From Psychrobacillus sp044762655 (GTDB lineage: Bacteria; Bacillota; Bacilli; Bacillales_A; Planococcaceae), in NCBI RefSeq assembly GCF_044762655.1, contig NZ_JBIWER010000006.1, positions 62,001-126,000 on the forward strand: a stretch of DNA of 64,000 nucleotides, in the 5' to 3' direction. Position numbers and translations under genes: made by a program. The notes beneath the pieces were generated by a model. That model was not told the DNA's origin. It saw only the letters and a program-made list of their open reading frames with translations, and searched no databases. How positions within the stretch are numbered: position 1 is the first letter of the stretch; each line of letters opens with the position of its first letter. Shown here one piece after another: positions 1 to 8,747 of this stretch.

Positions 1-359
1 TTAGACATGGCATACAATCGTTCACAAAAAGAGGCGAAGAAAAAGAGCGTAGCAGGACAAATCCCACCACGCTCTTCGTCTTAACATTCATCATGTTAAA
101 CGAACTATGGAAAAGGAAGCAGTCTTCAGGTAGGTATCCACATTGAAAAACAATATGGAACAAGGCGTACGAAATAAGCTGGTTTAAAACCAGATTTTAC
201 ACACCTTATTAAACTAATGAAAATTAGCTCATACCTACTTCAGACATACTTCACCACACCTTTTATTAGAATATTTACACTATAGCATCATTCATAATGA
301 GAGTCAATTGTGAATTGTGCCAGGAAACTTCTAGATGCATAGAACTCGCATCCAAATAT
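1..359. other. Intergenic region with one hairpin, no supported gene
   Basis: The strongest structure is an inverted repeat at about 48-77, with GAGCGT and ACGCTC arms. On the minus strand it is followed by TTTTTCTTC, so it could be the terminator of the minus-strand operon that ends at 360. The same bases also read as a 27-codon open frame ending in TAA at 84, which could be the tail of a gene cut by the window start; I do not trust it. The rest is AT-rich and unremarkable. Confidence 0.4.
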
Positions 360-1424
360 CTATTCACCCCCTTTTCCATATACTTCTTCTGCCGTATGAA
401 ACCCGTCCTTCATAACAGTGCTTTCGAGATTATCTATATTTACTGCAATTGGAGGTAACAACACCGAGGGCACTTCCTTTTTACCGTTATTGACATGCTC
501 ATTGGCTGTTACGATTTCTCCTTTTGCTAATGCTACTGCGATTTCTGCTACCTTTTGGGTAAGCATGTGTATAGGCTTATAGACCGTCATTGTTTGTGAT
601 CCCGCTACAATTCTTTGAACACCCGCAAGATCTGCATCCTGCCCTGCTACGGGTATTTGACTAGCTAAGCCATGATTCTTAAGTGCTTGAATTGCGCCAC
701 CTGCTGTAGCATCATTGGCAGCAATTACAGCATCAATCTGTCCATTTGTCGTACGAATAGCCTCGTCCATATTGGCCTGTGCATTTGCTGGAGTCCAATC
801 TTTCGTCCACTGGTCATACACAACATGTATATCCCCACGCTCAATATATGGCTGCAACACCTTAAATACACCCTCCTTCAATAGATGGGCATTGTTGTCG
901 GTGATGGCGCCTCCTATAAAAACATAATTCCCCTTCGGAACAAGAGCTGTAATTGCTTCTGCCTGCAGTTTACCAACCTGCTCATTATCAAAGGAAATAT
1001 ACATATCGAGCTCCGCATTTTTGACAAGTCGATCATAAGCAACAACTTGAATACCTGCAAGATGTGCTTTATGGACAATGGCTGCTGTAGCCGCAGCATT
1101 ATGAGGAACAATTACCAACAGATCGATACCACTTTGGATGAGCGTTTCTGCTTGCGAAATCTGTAATGCATCATCTCCATTTGCAGCCACAATTTCTACT
1201 TCTGCTCCAAGGTCTTCTACAGCTTTTTTAAATAATTCACGGTCTTTTAACCAGCGCTCCTCCTGCAATGTATCCATCGAAAATCCAATCCGCACTGGCT
1301 CCTCCTCTTTGACAACAACTGGACTTTCCTCTGGCTTTACAGTTTCAGGTGTAGATGTGTCCGTACAAGCTAAAAGAACAAGGATTACTCCAAGTAGCCA
1401 AACGATTATGAGCTTCCTTTTCAT
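360..1424 (-). CDS. xylF: XylF-type D-xylose-binding lipoprotein
   Basis: Solute-binding lipoprotein of a sugar ABC transporter, predicted to sit on the outer face of the membrane and bind D-xylose or a related pentose. The N-terminus is a lipoprotein signal with Cys20 in an LLAC lipobox, followed by a Pro/Glu-rich linker and a two-lobed periplasmic-binding fold. Stretches such as ERWLKDR, AYDRL, YISFDNE, ASNDAT-like AANDATAGGAIQAL, GQDADLAG and TMTVYKPI closely follow E. coli XylF. The length (354 aa) is normal once the lipoprotein leader is counted. The start is supported by GAGGAGGGG ahead of ATG. It is the last gene of the sensor/kinase/regulator unit, 12 bp after yesN. It may feed the neighbouring permease or present sugar to the sensor. 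XylF identity is strong; its partner is inferred. Confidence 0.85.
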   Translation of the reverse strand: MKRKLIIVWLLGVILVLLACTDTSTPETVKPEESPVVVKEEEPVRIGFSMDTLQEERWLKDRELFKKAVEDLGAEVEIVAANGDDALQISQAETLIQSGIDLLVIVPHNAAATAAIVHKAHLAGIQVVAYDRLVKNAELDMYISFDNEQVGKLQAEAITALVPKGNYVFIGGAITDNNAHLLKEGVFKVLQPYIERGDIHVVYDQWTKDWTPANAQANMDEAIRTTNGQIDAVIAANDATAGGAIQALKNHGLASQIPVAGQDADLAGVQRIVAGSQTMTVYKPIHMLTQKVAEIAVALAKGEIVTANEHVNNGKKEVPSVLLPPIAVNIDNLESTVMKDGFHTAEEVYGKGGE

Positions 1425-1436
1425 CTGACCCCTCCT

Positions 1437-2981
1437 CTACACTTTTGCTTGTTTGCTCCATAACGTTTTCCGATAATCCTTCGGAGACACTCCACACATT
1501 TTCTTAAATACCTTACTAAAGTAATTAGGTTCATGGTACCCAATCTCAAAGGTAATTTCCTTTAAACTTTTCTCTGGGTCATTCAATAGCTTCTTTGCTT
1601 TATCAATGCGACATTCGGTTAAATAATCTATATAGTTTACGCCAAGCTTTTCCTTAAACATTTTACTAATATAAATAGGACTTAAGCTCACACGTTGAGC
1701 CAACGTATCCAACGAAATATCTTCATGCGAATGTTCTCGAATATACTGTTGAACTTGGTGTATTTTATCGGCTTCTATTTGATCGTAATGGGCATTATAG
1801 ACAGAATTCATCTGGTCTAGCAATAACAGCGTCTCTGTTCGTAGCTGTCGATAATCATTTGCTTGGAAGGAGAAAAATAGAGTACTTACTTCCATACCCA
1901 TTTCATCCATCACACGGTTTGCTACCCAAAGTAACTCAAGTATTCGCTGCTGCGTATAGATTAATGAATTTCCGACATTTTCATACTGCTGAATAATATC
2001 CAACAAACGTGTACGGATTGCCACCCAGTCTCCGAGCCGAATATGTTCAAAGAAATCCTTCTGTTGTTGCTTAATAAGCAGATTATCCGTTTCTATAGTA
2101 AGCGCTGGAACATCCATATAAAATCGGTATTTAACAGCTAAAGATGTATCCATCGTCGCAATAAGTGCTTCCTGATAAGACTGGCGTATGTCATCTAGTG
2201 TTTGACACACCTGACCAATCCCCACAAACCATTTAGATTCCTGCCCCTCTTTATTTAAAGATAAAATGGCTGTAGCTAAAGCTATCGCTTGGGAACGAAA
2301 GCTCCTCTTCGAATCTCGAAAAATAATAAGTGGTAGCTGTCTCCCGTTTAAAGCACCAACCCAAGCATCTCCAGTTGCCCTGACCCTCTCTTTAATTGGC
2401 AAATAATAATTTAGTGCACTTTCTGGCAAAACTACTACCATTACAAACTTTTCAAGTGTCGAACGAATATCTAGCATTTCGACGAGCATATCAATATGAA
2501 CCTCATGCACATGGTCAAATAATAGCTGCGTGACTATATCAGTTTCTACTAGAGTATGTGCCTGCTCCCATTTTTCGCTTTGCAGCGTTCTAGATTTAGC
2601 TGCTTTTCGCTCCTTCTGGCATTCCTCTAGTACTTTACCAACAGTTAAAGCAATTTCACTAGCTTTACTTGGCTTCAATACATAATCCTTCACACCCAAC
2701 TTGATGGCCTGCCTTGCATAATCAAACATGTCAAAGGCTGTTACCATAACAAATTTGATTGTAGGATGAGTTGCCTGAATTATTTCAATGGCCTCTAAAC
2801 CAGTCATCCCGGGCATCATGATATCCATTAAAACTAAATCTGGCTGAAAACTATCTGCTAGGTCGATTGCCATCCGTCCATTTTTTGCTTGAGCAATTAA
2901 AACATGAGGAAATGCCTTTTGCAAAATGGCCTCCATTCCTTCACGTTCTATTGGTTCATCATCTACGATCAATAGTCTCAT
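1437..2981 (-). CDS. YesN-type response regulator with AraC HTH output domain
   Basis: Two-component response regulator that should activate the adjacent sugar-transport genes when phosphorylated by the kinase next door. Residues 1-120 form a CheY-like receiver with the DD pair at 7-8, phospho-acceptor Asp53 in LMDIMMPG and the conserved Lys in VLKP. A long middle segment (about 130-390) is the variable linker of YesN proteins. Residues about 405-505 are an AraC/XylS double helix-turn-helix with the signature IGYHEPNYFSKVFKK. I chose the ATG at 2981 because GGGAGGAGGT lies 5 nt upstream; an in-frame GTG at 2984 precedes it. The gene overlaps the 3' end of the kinase gene, pointing to translational coupling. 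The family is sure; the target is inferred from position. Confidence 0.9.
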   Translation of the reverse strand: MRLLIVDDEPIEREGMEAILQKAFPHVLIAQAKNGRMAIDLADSFQPDLVLMDIMMPGMTGLEAIEIIQATHPTIKFVMVTAFDMFDYARQAIKLGVKDYVLKPSKASEIALTVGKVLEECQKERKAAKSRTLQSEKWEQAHTLVETDIVTQLLFDHVHEVHIDMLVEMLDIRSTLEKFVMVVVLPESALNYYLPIKERVRATGDAWVGALNGRQLPLIIFRDSKRSFRSQAIALATAILSLNKEGQESKWFVGIGQVCQTLDDIRQSYQEALIATMDTSLAVKYRFYMDVPALTIETDNLLIKQQQKDFFEHIRLGDWVAIRTRLLDIIQQYENVGNSLIYTQQRILELLWVANRVMDEMGMEVSTLFFSFQANDYRQLRTETLLLLDQMNSVYNAHYDQIEADKIHQVQQYIREHSHEDISLDTLAQRVSLSPIYISKMFKEKLGVNYIDYLTECRIDKAKKLLNDPEKSLKEITFEIGYHEPNYFSKVFKKMCGVSPKDYRKTLWSKQAKV

Positions 2982-4422
2982 CACTTACCTCCTCCCTAGT
3001 TTCTGGGATTTGTATGATTACCTTCGTTCCAATACCCTCTTTACTGTCGATGGATATTAAATGATTTATACCAAAAAATAATTGAAGTCTTTTTACTACA
3101 TTTTGAAAACCAATGCCAGTGGAGTGCCCTTCATTTGAATCAATCTGTCCGTTTAGTAAAAGCTCTATTTTTTCCTGTGCTATCCCTATTCCACTATCCT
3201 CTATCTCTACAACAATCCAACAACCATCTCTATAAATTCTAACTGAAATAGTACCTCCATTTTCTTCTGGTTCAATTGCATGAATAACAGCATTTTCGAT
3301 AATCGGCTGAAGCGTAAGTCCCGGAATATTAACATGTAAGCAAGATTCATCTATGTTTGCTTTAAAATGTAACCGATCTGCAAATCGCGCTTTTTGTATT
3401 TCCATATATTGATACAGCACAAGTACTTCCTCATACAAAGTGACGGAACGATCAATTCGCTTTAAGTTATACCGTAGTAATCCAGCAACACTTACTAACA
3501 GATCACTTGTTTCCTCTGCACCATCTAAATAAGCCTTCTTGGATAAAGTATTCAATGTATTAAATAAAAAATGGGGATTAATCTGACTCTGTAAGCTCTT
3601 TAACTGGCTATCCTTCAACAATAGCTTACTTTGCTGAAGCTCATGTTCAAGCTGAGCTTTTTGTTGAATCTCCAATATTAAATCATTGATATTGATCCGC
3701 ATTTCATCAAACGTTTGGGCTAGAAATGCAATCTCATCGTTCGATTCCACTTTAATTTTTTCATTGAAACGTCCCTGTGCTAACACATTGGCAGCCTTCG
3801 TTAGCTGATGAACTGGTCTTGTAATACTAAGTGAAAACCAATATGTAGCTAACAGCAATATAGCTGTGACTAAAAGGAGTATCCATATACCAAGCTTTTT
3901 TAACTCCACTGACTGTTGAATGATTTCTCGATAAAATCGATTATACGTTTTTAATTCTCGGTCGAGAATGGATAATGTCATTTCAGATATGTACATCGAT
4001 ATGCGATTCGCTTCGTTGAATTCAATTGTAGATCCCTCTAACTCCTGCTCCTCGGAAAACAGAATGGAGCGTTGTGTTGTCTCTACTAAACTATCGATTA
4101 AATGTATATAGTTCGTAACTGCAAATGCATTTTCTTCATTGCGGAGCTTTGCTACATCCTGTTGAACTTCTTCTATCGTTTGAATACTTTTCTCAATTTG
4201 AACTTTATGAGATTCCGTCGGATCCAGTAAATAATTATTTAAGTCGGTAATCATTTTCTGGCTCGCAATAGTTACTTCATTCATCCGTAAATACCGCTGT
4301 AAAATGGTATTCGTTTGTTCTTGGGTTTGCTGATTATAATAGGTCAGCATCATCCAAATAAATCCCATGATGAGTAGCACTACAGAAACGAGCAGCCAAA
4401 TCTTGCGTTGAATGGTCGTCAT
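2959..4422 (-). CDS. LytS/YesM-family sensor histidine kinase
   Basis: Membrane sensor kinase of the HPK7/YesM class. One membrane segment lies at residues about 8-28 and a second at 177-198, flanking an external sensor domain. A HAMP linker (about 199-255) leads to the His_kinase domain with His284 in the QINPHFLFNTLN motif and a HATPase_c domain containing the N box (PIIENAVIHA) and G box (DSGIGI). Length 487 aa is typical. The ATG overlaps the stop of the upstream sugar-binding sensor by 4 bp, and the 3' end overlaps the response regulator. This order, binding protein then LytS/YesM then YesN, matches the XylFII-LytS-YesN three-component xylose sensors described in Clostridium. The analogy is inferred from gene order and domains. 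Confidence 0.9.
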   Translation of the reverse strand: MTTIQRKIWLLVSVVLLIMGFIWMMLTYYNQQTQEQTNTILQRYLRMNEVTIASQKMITDLNNYLLDPTESHKVQIEKSIQTIEEVQQDVAKLRNEENAFAVTNYIHLIDSLVETTQRSILFSEEQELEGSTIEFNEANRISMYISEMTLSILDRELKTYNRFYREIIQQSVELKKLGIWILLLVTAILLLATYWFSLSITRPVHQLTKAANVLAQGRFNEKIKVESNDEIAFLAQTFDEMRININDLILEIQQKAQLEHELQQSKLLLKDSQLKSLQSQINPHFLFNTLNTLSKKAYLDGAEETSDLLVSVAGLLRYNLKRIDRSVTLYEEVLVLYQYMEIQKARFADRLHFKANIDESCLHVNIPGLTLQPIIENAVIHAIEPEENGGTISVRIYRDGCWIVVEIEDSGIGIAQEKIELLLNGQIDSNEGHSTGIGFQNVVKRLQLFFGINHLISIDSKEGIGTKVIIQIPETREEVSDETIDRR

Positions 4423-5399
4423 TGTGCTTCACCATTCGATGTAAGCATATTCGTTTCGGTTAAATAACCATCCGAATTAAGCGGAACCGTCTTTCCCGAA
4501 ATCCATTCCATGAGCCACTTCACACTTCCCTGACCCATCTCTTCAGGTTTCTGCTCTAATATACCATCGAGCTTTCCTTGCTCTAAGAGGACAGTTGATT
4601 CGACTCCATCATCAAAGGTATAAATATGGTACGGCTCCACCTGTGTTCGTCTGCCTATCTCCTGAATCATAGGTCCAGCATAATTTGCATTGACCGCGAT
4701 AAACGCAGTGGCTCTAGGAGCTTCGTTCATAAGTTGTTGCGTTGTCGAAATTACCTGCTCGTTCGTACCCTCTGTTCCTCTAATAATTATATTAATCTCT
4801 GGATATTTATCGAGAACATTTTGTATTCCTGCTATACGCTCTTTTTGATAATATGCCTGCACTTCATCCCTCAAAATGATCACTTCCCCAGCCACACCCA
4901 TTTCTTTTATGAGCTGATTGGCGACCATCTTTCCAGCAAAGAACTGATCGGAGCCGACATATGTTTTTCGCAGGCTTTCCTCTACTGGAACGTCGTTAGC
5001 GACTGTAATGACTGGTATTCCATAAAAAGCTGCTTTAATTTTTGTCAGTTCTTTAAATTCATCGGTATCTAGGCCTTGAACAATAATTCCATCTACTTTG
5101 GAATGAATCGCTATTTCCATCTTCTTTAAAAAATCATCCTCGTTATTTCCGTAGCTTCCCCAAACTTCAAGTTCCACATTTTCTATCTTAGCCTGCTGAA
5201 TGGCACCTTTTCCGACTTTATTCCAAAAAGGGGTATCTAACTCTTGCGTAATTAGTACGATCCGAACAGAATCCTCCATTTCGGAAAGGGAAGCAGGTAA
5301 TTCACTTGTAAATCGAAATGCCTTTGTTGCAGAAACGATTGTAAAATAACTCAGAACGATGATGAGCACAACTAGTAGTAGTACCAGTTTTCTCCGCAT
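4419..5399 (-). CDS. Membrane-anchored sugar-binding sensor protein (RbsB/XylFII-like)
   Basis: Periplasmic-binding-protein fold of the ribose/galactose class (Peripla_BP_4) with an uncleaved-looking N-terminal membrane segment (residues about 4-24) and no lipobox cysteine, so it is probably anchored to the membrane. It sits directly before, and overlaps by 4 bp, a LytS/YesM kinase. By analogy with XylFII it should be the extracellular sugar sensor that modulates the kinase, not a transport component. I chose the ATG at 5399, preceded by AAGGGGAAGG, over an upstream in-frame ATG at 5417 that lacks a ribosome binding site. Length 326 aa suits the family. Which sugar it binds cannot be read from the sequence; xylose is favoured by the XylF gene in the same unit. 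Confidence 0.8.
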   Translation of the reverse strand: MRRKLVLLLVVLIIVLSYFTIVSATKAFRFTSELPASLSEMEDSVRIVLITQELDTPFWNKVGKGAIQQAKIENVELEVWGSYGNNEDDFLKKMEIAIHSKVDGIIVQGLDTDEFKELTKIKAAFYGIPVITVANDVPVEESLRKTYVGSDQFFAGKMVANQLIKEMGVAGEVIILRDEVQAYYQKERIAGIQNVLDKYPEINIIIRGTEGTNEQVISTTQQLMNEAPRATAFIAVNANYAGPMIQEIGRRTQVEPYHIYTFDDGVESTVLLEQGKLDGILEQKPEEMGQGSVKWLMEWISGKTVPLNSDGYLTETNMLTSNGEAQ

Positions 5400-5432
5400 A
5401 TACCTTCCCCTTTCCATAGCTTTGTTTCTTCC

Positions 5433-5460
5433 ATCTTAACACCCGTATCGAAATTGACAA
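5433..5460 (-). promoter_or_regulatory. Candidate sigma-A promoter of the sugar-sensing operon
   Basis: On the minus strand TTGTCA (5460-5455) and TAAGAT (5438-5433) are separated by 16 bp, which would start transcription about 30 nt ahead of the ATG at 5399. The elements are imperfect, so this is a moderate call. Confidence 0.45.
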
Positions 5461-5639
5461 TGCTATCTTTTGGTGCTTTCTATTGGTTAAATTACGGTTA
5501 AAATTATCCGTTTCGCAAGTATTTCACTCACGAGAGCAATTGTAAGCGAGTATTGTTAACTGCTCCGCAAGTAAGTAGACGGCAAGTGAGAGTATATGAC
5601 AGACTTCCGAGAGTCCAAATAGTTTCCATATATAATACA

Positions 5640-5664
5640 TGGCACCCCTATAAACAGGGTGCCA
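5640..5664 (-). terminator. Hairpin after mmsB
   Basis: Perfect 8-bp stem TGGCACCC/GGGTGCCA with a 9-nt loop, 19 bp beyond the permease stop. No clear U-run follows on the minus strand, so it may act as a weak terminator or as an mRNA 3'-end stabiliser. Confidence 0.5.
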
Positions 5665-5682
5665 CATATCAAAGCTATAGTA

Positions 5683-6858
5683 TTAAGCGCGTTGCTTACG
5701 TGTCATTACATCGAAAATTACTGCTCCAGCCAAAACGCCTCCACGAATCATGTATTGGTAGGAAATACCAACCCCAAGCAGATTCATCCCACTCGATAAG
5801 GAAGCCATTACAATCGCACCAATAATTGCACCTGTTACTTTACCAACACCACCAGCTGAGGATACCCCTCCTACATAGGCAGCAGCAATTGCGTCAAGCT
5901 CAAATAGTGTACCTGCTGTAGTCGTTGCGGATTGGAGCCTAGAAGTAAATAGAATACCAGATAATGCAGCGAGCATTCCCATCGATCCAAATACGATATA
6001 TGTAATCTTTTGTACGTTGATGCCACTTAAATGAGCAGCTTCGGGATTACTGCCGACCGCGTAAATGTGGCGACCAAGTACCGTTTTTGTCGATAGGAAA
6101 TGATAGATAACTACTACTATAATCATAATTATTACTGTCCATGATAAACCGTTGTATCCCGCTAAAATCCATGTGATATATCCAATAATTACAGATATTA
6201 ATACTAGCTTCGCAGTGAATAATCCATTAGACATAACCTCGAACCCATAAGTCATTTTGTTGCGTCGATTAGAGATTTCATTGTAAATAAATAAAAGAAT
6301 CCCTACTAAGCCTACTAATAATGTTAATAGATGCAAGCCATTTATTTGCATTATAGAGGGGATAAATCCATTCCCGATCGCATTGAATTGGTCATCCTTA
6401 ATAATAATTGTTCCTGTCTTCTCTGTAACCTGAAGTAATGCACCACGGAAAATGAGCATTCCTGCAAGAGTTGCTACAAAGGCTGGTATTCCAATTTTAG
6501 CAATTAATAAACCATTAACTAACCCTATTAATGCTCCAAAAATTAAAATGACTGGAACAGTAATCCAAACCGATACGCCCATTTGTGTTAAGAATATCGC
6601 GGCAATGGCACCAAGAAATCCTGCTAAAAACCCAACAGATAAATCTATATGGCGAATGACAATCACGAGCGTCATCCCTACTGCCAATACAGCGATATAA
6701 CCTGCAGAATCCAATAAATTACTAATGTTTCGTGAAGACATAAATAAACCGTTCGTCATAATCGTAAACGTTAACATAATCACTATTAGCGCAATATACA
6801 TTCCATAGTCTCGAATGTTGGCTTTGACGAGTGCTTTTGCTTCTCCAAAAAAGTTCAT
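5683..6858 (-). CDS. mmsB: Monosaccharide ABC transporter permease (XylH/MmsB-like)
   Basis: Integral membrane permease of the BPD_transp_2 (ribose/xylose) family, forming the channel of a sugar importer. About ten hydrophobic segments are visible. The C-terminal half has the conserved cytoplasmic loop GRHIYAVGSNPEAAHLSGI, the EAA-like contact with the ATPase, followed by AIAAAYVGGVSSAGGVG. The protein is about 390 aa, the size of XylH/MmsB and longer than RbsC because of an inserted segment near residues 170-230. Two adjacent ATG codons (6861 and 6858) follow AAAAGGGGG; 6858 has the better spacing (6 nt). The gene starts 13 bp after the ATPase stop, so the two are co-transcribed. Its substrate, xylose or several monosaccharides, is inferred from the neighbouring chvE and xylF. 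Confidence 0.85.
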   Translation of the reverse strand: MNFFGEAKALVKANIRDYGMYIALIVIMLTFTIMTNGLFMSSRNISNLLDSAGYIAVLAVGMTLVIVIRHIDLSVGFLAGFLGAIAAIFLTQMGVSVWITVPVILIFGALIGLVNGLLIAKIGIPAFVATLAGMLIFRGALLQVTEKTGTIIIKDDQFNAIGNGFIPSIMQINGLHLLTLLVGLVGILLFIYNEISNRRNKMTYGFEVMSNGLFTAKLVLISVIIGYITWILAGYNGLSWTVIIMIIVVVIYHFLSTKTVLGRHIYAVGSNPEAAHLSGINVQKITYIVFGSMGMLAALSGILFTSRLQSATTTAGTLFELDAIAAAYVGGVSSAGGVGKVTGAIIGAIVMASLSSGMNLLGVGISYQYMIRGGVLAGAVIFDVMTRKQRA

Positions 6859-6871
6859 CATTATCCCCCTT

Positions 6872-8386
6872 TTATTGCGTCGCAAGTTCCATTATCGTTT
6901 CTTGTGTCGCTTCTTCCATGGTTAGCTCTCCTTTAACCGAGCCCTCTGCCATGACATAAACTCGATCGCTCATCCCTAGCACTTCGCCTAGTTCAGAGGA
7001 AATCATAATAATACTCATTCCTTCATTGATTAATTCATTCATAATAGAATAAATCTCAAACTTTGCTCCTACGTCAATTCCTCTTGTTGGTTCATCCAAT
7101 ATCAAGATCTTAGGTCCAGTAAACAACCATTTGCCAAGTGATACTTTTTGCTGGTTTCCACCGCTGAGTTTGCCAACTATTTGTTCAAGTGAGCTTGCTT
7201 TTATATAGAGTGATTCTTTATATTCAGTTCCTATTTTCACTTCTTCGTTTAAATTTAGAATTCCTTTTGTGGATATTCCTTTGAGATGTGCTGCAGATAC
7301 ATTGCTCTTAATATCCTGTAATAAGAACAAGCCATCTCCTTTACGATCCTCCGTCACATAAGCAATACCGGCTTTAATGGCTTCACCTGTATGCTTTAAT
7401 ACCTTCTTTTCTCCAAACATCTGCATGCTGCCCTGAAGCTTATAGTTTTTAGGATTTCCAAATATACTAAGTGCAAGCTCTGTACGACCCGATCCCATAA
7501 GTCCTGCAATCCCAATAATCTCGCCTTTTTTTACCTCAAGCTGAACGTTTTTCACAACGTTTCGACCAAGCTGTGGATCATAAGCCGTCCAATCAGATAA
7601 TGCAAGAATTGTTTCACCAATTTTCTTGTTGGGGCGTTTTGGATAAATATCTTCAATGTCACGACCTACCATATTTTTAATAATGACGTTTTCGGTTACT
7701 TCACTTGCATCTAACGTACAAATTGTCTGACCATCTCGCAAGACGGTTACTTTATCTGCAATTGAAATAACCTCCTTCAGCTTATGCGAAATCATAATGC
7801 AGCTAATACCTTGGTTTTTCAACTCTTTTAGAAGTACCAATAAATTCTCACTATCATCTTCATTGAGTGCTGCTGTAGGTTCGTCTAATATAAGCAAATT
7901 AACATCCTTACTTAAAGCTTTGGCAATTTCGACTAGCTGTTGTTTCCCTACACCTAATTCCTTGATTAATGTTTCTGGAGTCACTTTTAAGTTCACTTTT
8001 TTCAATAACTCCGTTGCTTGAACAATCGTATTATTCCAATCGACGAAAGGACCTTTTTTCAGTTCATTTCCTGCAAATATATTTTCATACACCGTCAAAT
8101 CTGGAAAAAGAGCTAGTTCTTGATAAATAATACCGATGCCCACTTTAACACTTTCCGTAATTTCGTTGAACTGTTGAACATTCCCTTCAAATACGATATC
8201 TCCATCGTATGTGCCAAATGGATAAACCCCACTTAATACTTTCATCAGAGTCGATTTTCCAGCACCATTTTCCCCAACTAAACAATGAATCTCTCCTTTT
8301 TTCACTTTGAAATTCACGTTTGAGAGAGCCTTGACCCCTGGGAATTCTTTAGAAATATTATTCATCTCTAAAATATACTCACTCAT
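6872..8386 (-). CDS. mmsA: Monosaccharide ABC transporter ATP-binding protein (XylG/MmsA-like)
   Basis: Double-domain ATPase that powers sugar import. The N-terminal nucleotide-binding domain has Walker A GENGAGKS (about residues 38-45), a Q-loop in YQELALFPDL and Walker B LLILDEPTAAL. The C-terminal domain has a degenerate Walker A (GLMGSGRTE), the ABC signature LSGGNQQK and Walker B ILILDEPTRGIDVGA, as is usual for XylG/RbsA-type proteins. Length 504 aa is normal. Start: ATG after AGGAGGGAGG. It lies between chvE and mmsB. The 361-bp gap to chvE holds a hairpin and a dispersed repeat, which probably lowers expression of the ATPase and permease relative to the binding protein. Confidence 0.9.
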   Translation of the reverse strand: MSEYILEMNNISKEFPGVKALSNVNFKVKKGEIHCLVGENGAGKSTLMKVLSGVYPFGTYDGDIVFEGNVQQFNEITESVKVGIGIIYQELALFPDLTVYENIFAGNELKKGPFVDWNNTIVQATELLKKVNLKVTPETLIKELGVGKQQLVEIAKALSKDVNLLILDEPTAALNEDDSENLLVLLKELKNQGISCIMISHKLKEVISIADKVTVLRDGQTICTLDASEVTENVIIKNMVGRDIEDIYPKRPNKKIGETILALSDWTAYDPQLGRNVVKNVQLEVKKGEIIGIAGLMGSGRTELALSIFGNPKNYKLQGSMQMFGEKKVLKHTGEAIKAGIAYVTEDRKGDGLFLLQDIKSNVSAAHLKGISTKGILNLNEEVKIGTEYKESLYIKASSLEQIVGKLSGGNQQKVSLGKWLFTGPKILILDEPTRGIDVGAKFEIYSIMNELINEGMSIIMISSELGEVLGMSDRVYVMAEGSVKGELTMEEATQETIMELATQ

Positions 8387-8427
8387 ATGATTGCCTCCCT
8401 CCTACTTAAACAAATAAAAATGGAGAA

Positions 8428-8453
8428 ATAGTGATAGATGAATCTATCACTAT
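8428..8453 (-). terminator. Intercistronic hairpin between chvE and mmsA
   Basis: Perfect 12-bp inverted repeat ATAGTGATAGAT/ATCTATCACTAT with a 2-nt spacer, followed on the minus strand by a T-rich run (TTTCTCCATTTTTATTTG). It lies between the binding-protein gene and the ATPase gene and looks like a partial terminator or mRNA-stabilising stem that sets unequal expression. Confidence 0.55.
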
Positions 8454-8482
8454 CTTCCTTTTAATAAGTACTTTAAAATAAT

Positions 8483-8693
8483 ACTGTTGATTTTCGGTTC
8501 AGGTGGACGCTTTGCAGCGGGCGAGGCCGAGCCTCCTTAAAAAGTGCGAAAGTTGAAACCCCAAAAGAGTCGTATACAAAGGAACAAAGGCTAAGTGCAC
8601 CACTTCATGTGGCAACGCCTTTGTGACCAACATCCTGTTGGCATCCGCTGGAGTCGCCACCTTCCACTTCAATCAATAAAGTGAGTAGTAACT
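8483..8693 (-). repeat. Dispersed GC-rich repeat, copy 1
   Basis: Read on the minus strand, this block begins TACTACTCACTT, continues ATTGATTGAAGTGGAAGGTGGCGACTC and ends GCGTCCACCTGAACCGAAAATCA. The same end sequences occur at 43530-43641 (plus strand), and the right end again at 52186-52250. It is locally much more GC-rich than its flanks. It resembles the non-coding repeats ending in CTGGAACGGAAATCAA that are common in Bacillaceae/Planococcaceae genomes. The middle part differs from copy 2. Confidence 0.6.
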
Positions 8694-8747
8694 ATTCTTT
8701 GATTAGAATTGTGGCTATATTTTAAACACGATAAATATGCAATAACC

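Noticed and set aside
1..84. 27-codon open frame at the window start ending in TAA
   Set aside because: It could be the tail of an upstream gene, but the same bases form a terminator-like hairpin for the minus strand and the residues look uninformative. It cannot be decided without upstream sequence.
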